From: Xenopus tropicalis
Taxonomy: Eukaryota; Chordata; Amphibia; Anura; Pipidae
Length of the DNA stretch: 64,000 nucleotides
NCBI RefSeq assembly: GCF_000004195.4
Contig: NC_030677.2
Location: forward strand, 113,175,036 to 113,239,035
Reading direction: 5' to 3'
Part shown: in pieces, positions 62,801 to 64,000 of the stretch
Numbering within the stretch: the first letter of the stretch is position 1
Layout: each line of letters starts with the position of its first letter
The notes under the pieces: model-generated
Told to the model about the DNA's origin: nothing
Database searches by the model: none
What the model saw: the letters and a program-made list of their open reading frames with translations, nothing else
Translations under genes and position numbers: made by a program

Positions 62801-63071
62801 GGCTGGATATTTTAAATATCTGTGGGTTTTATTTCAAATAATTGAGATGAACAGATCTGGAGGCAGGGGACCCCCCTTGTAGGTGCAGTTGGCAAGTCCC
62901 TGTTATTTGTATTAGCCCTTCCCCAGGCTATAGTTAGCCAGCTGCACACACTCCCAGACTTACTTTCTTGTTGAGCTTGCAGTTTGCCGAATCCCTGGAG
63001 CTCCTGAGACTCGCTTTGGCCAGCACTAGGAGGAATGCTGGCAGGAATATATTCCAAATGATTACCATCAT
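17676..63071 (-). CDS. trabd2a: Tiki metalloprotease gene, whole CDS span (7 exons)
   Basis: Seven exons joined in phase (62964-63071, 43958-44518, 27093-27239, 25244-25418, 22173-22266, 19456-19716, 17676-17859) give 1530 bp, 509 residues plus stop, the usual Tiki length. Seen: a signal peptide, a first GxxH motif (GTIH, residues 57-60), a second (GAGH, 329-332), N-glycosylation sequons at N220, N229, N278 and N336, a lysine/arginine-rich linker (about 424-437) and a C-terminal hydrophobic stretch (about 485-503) ending close to the stop. Known for the family: Tiki proteins are secretory-pathway, membrane-tethered metalloproteases of the TraB/EreA/ChaN fold that remove the amino-terminal residues of Wnt proteins and so antagonise Wnt; Tiki1 is needed for head formation in Xenopus. 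I infer Tiki1 (TRABD2A) rather than Tiki2 from recalled family sequence, for example around the signal-peptide junction and the QVPNFIN and LEQFP segments. All introns are GT/AG and every phase agrees. Confidence 0.95.
17860..19455 (-). other. Tiki intron 6
   Basis: About 1.6 kb, GTAATT donor to TTTTTTCAG acceptor. No repeat family or structure clearly recognised. Confidence 0.82.
19456..19716 (-). CDS. trabd2a: Tiki exon 6: linker and basic cluster
   Basis: Completes N362 and encodes residues 363-448 plus two bases of codon 449. The sequence is serine/proline-rich and probably disordered, then acidic ([17 protein letters not shown]), then a lysine/arginine cluster (about 424-437), and ends with the Tiki hallmark [10 protein letters not shown]. 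The acceptor has a long pyrimidine tract (CTTTCTTTTTTTTTAG), the donor is GTAATT. A LINE lies immediately upstream of the acceptor (19750-20509). Linker length and composition vary strongly among Tiki proteins, so this exon is recognised by its ends and by frame. Confidence 0.92.
19733..19749. repeat. LINE target duplication, copy next to exon 6
   Basis: agaaataattttatctt. Repeats at 20510-20526 with one mismatch. It lies 15-31 nt upstream of the exon 6 acceptor AG (19717-19718). The boundary with the poly(A) tail is ambiguous within the T-run. Confidence 0.82.
19750..20509 (-). mobile_element. 5'-truncated LINE (L1/Tx1-type), ORF2 carboxy end
   Basis: On the minus strand, 20509 down to about 19990 encodes the end of an L1-type ORF2: pieces such as [12 protein letters not shown] and KMKWDKIL, then a frame change, then [15 protein letters not shown], an in-frame TAA, and [15 protein letters not shown] .. 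[20 protein letters not shown] to a stop at 19990-19992. About 230 bp of 3' UTR follows, then a poly(A) tail (T-run 19748-19757 on the plus strand). It is flanked by a 17-bp target duplication with one mismatch (19733-19749 and 20510-20526). The copy is dead. It lies in Tiki intron 5 in the same orientation as the gene. Confidence 0.88.
20510..20526. repeat. LINE target duplication, distal copy
   Basis: agaaataattttgtctt, matching 19733-19749 at 16 of 17 positions. Confidence 0.82.
20590..21690. repeat. Degenerate tandem-like repeat, about 110-165 bp spacing
   Basis: Seven blocks of 'gaaatctgattggctgttggtggctccacccactttttctaacc' type (shortened here: 'gattggctgttggtgg', 'ctccacccactttttct') begin near 20617, 20770, 20893, 21038, 21181, 21284 and 21427. 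Between them sit variants of 'aaagtttggggaccctgg' and 'gtcaataggt'. A different CG-richer end piece runs to about 21690. No coding capacity. Confidence 0.75.
22173..22266 (-). CDS. trabd2a: Tiki exon 5: completes second GxxH motif
   Basis: Completes glycine 331 and encodes residues 332-361 plus two bases of codon 362. The junction makes GAGH (329-332), the second GxxH of the metal site, followed by [20 protein letters not shown] and TPAGRSI, the end of the catalytic domain. Acceptor CATTTCAG, donor GTAAGT. N336 (NNT) is a sequon. Confidence 0.95.
22600..22672 (+). repeat. 3' end fragment of frog repeat B
   Basis: 'ggaaagaccctttatgg..ggtcccaagcattctggg..tctcatacctgt' matches the end of the family also seen at 23478-23760. 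Confidence 0.6.
23478..23760 (+). repeat. Frog interspersed repeat B
   Basis: Begins 'acaggtatgggatcccttat' and continues through 'ccattttaatcaaataattc' to 'gtcctgtgcattctggac'. Partial copies at 9660-9726 (reverse), 22600-22672 and 34745-34845. Confidence 0.75.
25244..25418 (-). CDS. trabd2a: Tiki exon 4
   Basis: Encodes residues 273-330 plus one base of codon 331. Starts [20 protein letters not shown], continues through the charged segment [20 protein letters not shown] and ends FFFAFGA-G, where the split glycine codon begins the second catalytic motif. Acceptor TTTGTACAG, donor GTGAGA. N278 (NST) is a sequon. Confidence 0.95.
25925..25946. repeat. (TA)n microsatellite
   Basis: About eleven TA units. 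Confidence 0.9.
26090..26352 (-). mobile_element. T2-like MITE, degenerate
   Basis: Ends '..gggtcagtatctctttaa' (TTAA at its lower-strand start) and shares segments with 51975-52308 in opposite orientation ('tggcaaaattataaacagca', 'gacaatgttatga'). Confidence 0.6.
27093..27239 (-). CDS. trabd2a: Tiki exon 3
   Basis: Encodes residues 224-272 (49 codons, phase 0 at both ends), starting [18 protein letters not shown] and including the Tiki signature [20 protein letters not shown]. Acceptor TTTTTTACAG, donor GTATGT. N229 is a glycosylation sequon (NQT). Joins exon 4 at CAA|GTC to read ..DSSQ-VPNFIN.., matching the family. Confidence 0.95.
28029..28223. mobile_element. MITE, about 195 bp
   Basis: Termini 'gggcacacagagcgcttggt' and 'accaaacgctttgtgtgcac..' are imperfect inverted repeats that include 'ggtccactt'/'aagtggacc'. 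Confidence 0.65.
28341..28383. repeat. Short hairpin, 20-bp arms
   Basis: aagtagcccaaagtttcctc pairs with gaggcaaactttgggctact across a 2-nt loop, with one bulged base. Part of a MITE-like region from about 28248. Confidence 0.75.
28911..29335. mobile_element. T2-type MITE, 425 bp
   Basis: Begins TTAAAGGAACAGTAAC and ends GTTACTGTTCCTTTAA, inside a TTAA site of repeat A. Long inner inverted arms (for example tagccatgggggcagccatt against aatggctgcccccatggcta) make most of it self-complementary. TTAAAGG ends and the TTAA target are the definition of the Xenopus T2 MITE superfamily. Confidence 0.88.
29548..29744. mobile_element. Harbinger-like MITE, 197 bp
   Basis: Flanked by a 3-bp TAA target duplication (29545-29547 and 29745-29747). 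Termini 'ggtctgtggcacacgggga' and 'gtgtgccacagccc'. Inner pair 'gccatcccaccggcgattta'/'ccggtgggatggcattt'. The same family is at 42933-43188 and 58580-58839. Confidence 0.82.
33301..33745. repeat. Minisatellite, 60-bp unit, about 7 copies
   Basis: Units share 'gtccaccccactagcatcca' and 'gaaaggtag.cccatatagt'. The first three are nearly identical, the later ones more diverged. Because 60 is a multiple of three, long open frames appear on both strands; they are not genes. Confidence 0.93.
34745..34845 (+). repeat. Fragment of frog repeat B, 3' part
   Basis: 'aaggtatggtgatccaaat..ccccttatcccaaaa..aagcattttggataatagat' matches the end of the repeat B family. Confidence 0.6.
40222..40330. repeat. 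Fragment of 'ggccatacac' MITE
   Basis: 'taaaggtggccatacactat' repeats the terminus at 51510-51527, followed by 'ttgggccaaacaaccgaatt'. Only one end is visible. Confidence 0.55.
41928..42405 (+). mobile_element. T2-type MITE, plus orientation, in intron 2
   Basis: Begins TTAAAGGAGAAGGAAAGGTA and ends 'cctttccttctcctt', with the last TTAA decayed. Sequence such as 'gcagcgttt'/'cactgagttctctg', 'gccaatcagcaggaagcttcct' (shortened) and 'ggggagacttaagggcacta' recurs in reverse at 49455-49893. Confidence 0.8.
42933..43188. mobile_element. Harbinger-like MITE, about 256 bp
   Basis: Flanked by TAA (42930-42932 and 43189-43191). Termini 'gggctgtggcacacgggga' and 'ccccatctgccacagcct', with several inner 'gagattagtcgcccg' and 'gccatcccacc' repeats. 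Confidence 0.8.
43689..43733. repeat. Small inverted repeat
   Basis: 'tagcctgtaatt' and 'aattacaggcta' with a loop of about 20 nt, 225 bp downstream of the exon 2 donor in the sense of transcription. Confidence 0.6.
43958..44518 (-). CDS. trabd2a: Tiki exon 2: catalytic core, first GxxH motif
   Basis: Encodes residues 37-223 (187 codons, phase 0 at both ends). The acceptor reads CCTATATTTCAG and the donor GTAAGA. It begins [20 protein letters not shown] and carries GTIH at 57-60, the first metal-site motif of the TraB/Tiki fold, followed by [11 protein letters not shown]. The remainder is the highly conserved helical core (for example [20 protein letters not shown] and [20 protein letters not shown]) and ends [11 protein letters not shown] with a sequon at N220. 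It is the largest exon, with introns of about 18 kb and 16.7 kb on either side. Confidence 0.96.
47893..48747 (+). mobile_element. T2-like repeat, interrupted
   Basis: Begins TTAAAGGGATTCTGTCACAC and ends 'catgttttcccatgacag' with the terminal TTAA lost. It is split by an inner MITE at about 48188-48361. Confidence 0.65.
48188..48361. mobile_element. MITE inside the T2-like repeat
   Basis: Termini 'gggtgaagatacatggagct' and 'tagcatgtgtcttcacc' are inverted repeats that include 'agctactagtagc'/'gtagctacttgtagc'. A fragment of the same family lies at about 54400-54480. Confidence 0.65.
49455..49893 (-). mobile_element. T2-type MITE, minus orientation, in intron 1
   Basis: Reverse-oriented relative of 41928-42405. 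Ends 'tttacctttctttctccttt' plus TTAA at 49890-49893 and contains 'ctctcaatagtgcccttaag' and 'ctccccatattt'. The outer end at 49455 has lost its terminal repeat. Confidence 0.75.
51510..51857. mobile_element. Five-hairpin MITE, about 348 bp
   Basis: Termini 'taaaggtggccatacacg' and 'cgtgtatggccagcttta' are inverted repeats with one mismatch. Inside, five separate palindromes lie end to end: 51520-51549/51553-51580, 51590-51599/51625-51634, 51651-51670/51677-51696, 51704-51730/51739-51765 and 51781-51808/51812-51838. CG-rich compared with its flanks. Older copies are at 14705-15002 and 15800-16072. Confidence 0.88.
51975..52308 (+). mobile_element. T2-like MITE, degenerate
   Basis: 'aaaggaatactgacacc' at the left and 'ttagtatcactttaa' at the right. 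Shares inner sequence with 26090-26352. Confidence 0.6.
52359..52675 (+). repeat. Frog repeat A copy, uninterrupted
   Basis: From 'ggtgatccccaaccagtggc' to 'ggttggggaatcctgcttta'. It shows the arrangement without the insertions seen at 28857 and 58523. Confidence 0.82.
54046..54480. repeat. Decayed MITE region
   Basis: A ten-C run (54121-54130), then CG-containing sequence (aaatcgcagcaact.., 'aaaaatcgcagcgactaatc'), then a fragment of the family at 48188-48361 ('cacggagctactagcagcag', 'ctctgccatagacaatact'). Boundaries uncertain. Confidence 0.45.
54820..55105. repeat. Interspersed repeat, C-rich
   Basis: 'cagtggggttactacatggc..ggcaccccac' to 'cctctatagttgcaccactg', a dispersed-repeat layout also hinted at near 11310-11400. 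No coding frame supported. Confidence 0.4.
55248..56254 (+). mobile_element. T2-type MITE copy 1 (contains another insertion)
   Basis: Begins TTAAAGGGGACCTGTCACCC and ends GGGTGACAGGTCCACTTTAA. Its interior is interrupted by the separate T2 element 55417-55930. It shares its final TTAA (56251-56254) with copy 2. Confidence 0.88.
55417..55930. mobile_element. T2-type MITE nested in copy 1, 514 bp
   Basis: Begins TTAAAGGAGACATATTGGAT and ends 'ggatatgtctcctttaa'. Its TTAA target lies in copy 1; the same site in copy 2 (near 56602-56605) is empty. Confidence 0.88.
56251..56774 (-). mobile_element. T2-type MITE copy 2, inverted, 524 bp
   Basis: Begins TTAAAGTGGACCTGTCACCC and ends 'ttcttagggtgacaggtccg' plus CTTTAA, the reverse complement of the start of copy 1. 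Uninterrupted. Confidence 0.88.
57650..58515. repeat. Minisatellite, 79-bp unit, about 11 copies
   Basis: Units share 'gggatagcaggtatagta', 'ggtgcctatagtagcagtgg' and 'tctgggaagggactgtggct'. Central copies are almost identical, the edges degenerate. The long minus-strand open frames here are repeat artefacts. Confidence 0.93.
58523..58920 (+). repeat. Frog repeat A copy, interrupted
   Basis: 'gatccccaaccagtggctcc' to 58575, then the MITE 58580-58839, then 'tgttgctcccagtggcctta' and onward to about 58920. Confidence 0.82.
58580..58839. mobile_element. Harbinger-like MITE, 260 bp
   Basis: Flanked by TTAA (58576-58579 and 58840-58843), with termini 'gggctgtgacagatgggga' and 'ccccatttgtcacagccc'. 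Several inner inverted segments. Same family as 29548-29744 and 42933-43188. Confidence 0.82.
58935..59125. repeat. Interspersed repeat ('cctaatttgcatatg')
   Basis: 'agagatgcactgaacc..cgaaaccgaatcctaatttg' and 'acaaaaagtcacgtgatttt' match a common frog repeat by recall. Only one copy here. Confidence 0.5.
59300..59392. repeat. 93-nt hairpin with 43-bp arms
   Basis: Arms 59300-59342 and 59350-59392 pair with about five mismatches around a 7-nt loop (59343-59349). The outermost 'tgcaaaattttca' and innermost 'ggggacca' pair perfectly. Size and shape resemble a MITE or a miRNA-precursor-like fold. Confidence 0.85.
62964..63071 (-). CDS. trabd2a: Tiki exon 1: start codon and signal peptide
   Basis: Encodes 36 residues beginning [20 protein letters not shown], a classic signal peptide, followed by a short polar stretch with one cysteine (NCKLNKK). 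The exon ends in AAA followed by a GTAAGT donor, phase 0, and joins exon 2 at its Q-S-Q-L-N-S-F-L-W. Two ATGs are adjacent (63069-63071 and 63066-63068). The second has the better context, with A at -3 and G at +4, so either may be used and the mature protein would be unaffected. No in-frame alternative start is needed. Confidence 0.88.
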
Positions 63072-64000
63072 AGCTCAGAGGCTAATGAAATGCCCAAAAT
63101 CAGTTTTAAAAAAAAGTGGAGCGCTACTGCCAGGTCTGCTCTGCTGCGAGCTATGTATTATTACATATAAAAGCTTAAAAAAAATAAAATGATAGTAAAA
63201 AGCAAATCTTTGTAGTCCAGGATGTCAGTGTGGACCTGGGCTGATGCTGTTGCTCCCGATAACCTTTGCGGCCAAGAGTATGAGCAGAGGAAGGTGAGTG
63301 GCCCGAGGTGCCATGCTGGTGGGATGCTGGGCTCTGGGGTAGCGCCTAGCACGTCACTTTGGCATCTTCCGCTGGTATCTGCCGGAGTGTGATGAATTAA
63401 AGAACCACATCCACATGCCCTGAGTAAAACTGAAAGTTGTGGGAGGAGTCCGGGAACTTGTATTCCTCCCTTCTGTGGCATTTGCCTTTCTCTAAATTCC
63501 GTGTCCCCTCCTCTGTCCCATACCCCTCCTCCCACTGCCTCTGGGTCCGTGCAAATTGCTCCATGGAAGTGCACACAGGCTGCGAGCATCAGTCCCTCTT
63601 ATACTGGCTGATCAAGTTGTGCAGCCTGATGTTGGCTCATACTGGATACTTCTCCAAAGGGTATCGTAGCTAAATGGGCCTGAGGTACATGCCAGTTACC
63701 TTAGGTTGCAAGAAATTCCTTTCTAATACAAGTGAGATGGCTCCATGTTCTGTCTCAGTCAAAGCATTCCAAATTTAGAATTGGTTCAACAATTATTTTA
63801 TACTTTAATTATATAGCCTAGACATTTTACACAATGCTATGCACAGATTGTTCACATCAGTCACTGCATCTCTGCCACTTAGGCTACTGGCACACTAGAG
63901 GGTTTTCTGTCACTTTTTTCCCTGGGGAAATTCCCTGTACCTGGTTTTTATTTATTTTAATGGCACATGTAGTAATTATATGCCAGTGGAAAACACCTTG
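63072..64000 (-). promoter_or_regulatory. Region upstream of Tiki start codon: 5' UTR and candidate promoter
   Basis: The start codon is preceded by a T-rich stretch and then by moderately GC-richer DNA (about 63220-63600). A weak TATA-like CTTTTATATG (63164-63173, minus strand) lies about 95 nt upstream of the ATG. The transcription start cannot be fixed, and an upstream noncoding exon is possible. From 63620 to the window end I see AT-richer sequence without a gene. Confidence 0.3.

Larger units (their letters stand above)
44519..62963 (-). other. Tiki intron 1 (about 18.4 kb)
   Basis: GTAAGT donor at its upper end and TTTCAG acceptor at its lower end. It contains MITEs, interspersed repeats and a 79-bp minisatellite, listed separately. 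Apart from those, 44519-47890, 50000-51500, 52700-54050 and 59400-62950 show no coding exon. Small AT/GT microsatellites occur at 60727-60746 and 62718-62760. Confidence 0.85.

Noticed and set aside
63161..63589. 142-codon minus-strand open frame upstream of Tiki
   Set aside because: It overlaps the presumed promoter and 5' UTR, has no recognisable domain, and is not needed to explain the Tiki start.
1..64000. CRISPR arrays, tRNA or rRNA genes, bacterial operons
   Set aside because: None seen. The tandem repeats lack unique spacers, and the gene structure is that of a vertebrate.

Overview
The window is animal genomic DNA: spliced coding exons with GT/AG junctions, very long introns, and dense interspersed repeats. 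The repeat families (TTAA-flanked T2-type MITEs with TTAAAGG ends, Harbinger-like MITEs with a 'cacggggagattagtcgcc' core, a 'gatccccaaccagtggct' repeat, a 'gtatgggatcccttatcc' repeat, an L1/Tx1-type LINE) and the protein sequence point to a frog, most likely Xenopus. This is a judgement by recognition; no search was run.

One host gene dominates. On the minus strand, 63071 down to 17676, seven exons join in phase into a 509-residue protein that I recognise as Tiki (TRABD2 family, best fit TRABD2A/TIKI1), a membrane-tethered metalloprotease that trims the amino end of Wnt ligands. Exon 1 (signal peptide) is at 62964-63071, exon 2 (catalytic core, first GxxH) at 43958-44518, exon 3 at 27093-27239, exon 4 at 25244-25418, exon 5 (completes the second GxxH) at 22173-22266, exon 6 (basic linker) at 19456-19716, exon 7 (hydrophobic tail and stop) at 17676-17859. 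Introns 1 and 2 are about 18 kb and 16.7 kb.

The lower 17 kb lies downstream of that gene and holds no host gene that I can support. It contains a 15-bp minisatellite (60-432), a cluster of hairpins (433-760), a nearly complete Ty3/gypsy (mag-like) LTR retrotransposon (3382-8048) with a 5-bp target duplication, a probable solo LTR inside a fold-back element (8418-9526), and several palindromic MITEs. The retrotransposon has almost identical LTRs, yet its coding region is broken by an in-frame TGA and by a frame change inside the integrase core.

The introns are a record of nested transposition. The most notable items are: a 5'-truncated LINE that landed about 31 nt upstream of the exon 6 splice acceptor; two members of one T2 MITE family lying in opposite orientation on either side of exon 2; a palindromic dimer of two T2 MITEs, one of which carries a further T2 insertion while the other keeps the empty site; a MITE made of five consecutive hairpins; and two minisatellites (60-bp and 79-bp units). 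I found no tRNA, rRNA, CRISPR or prokaryotic feature.
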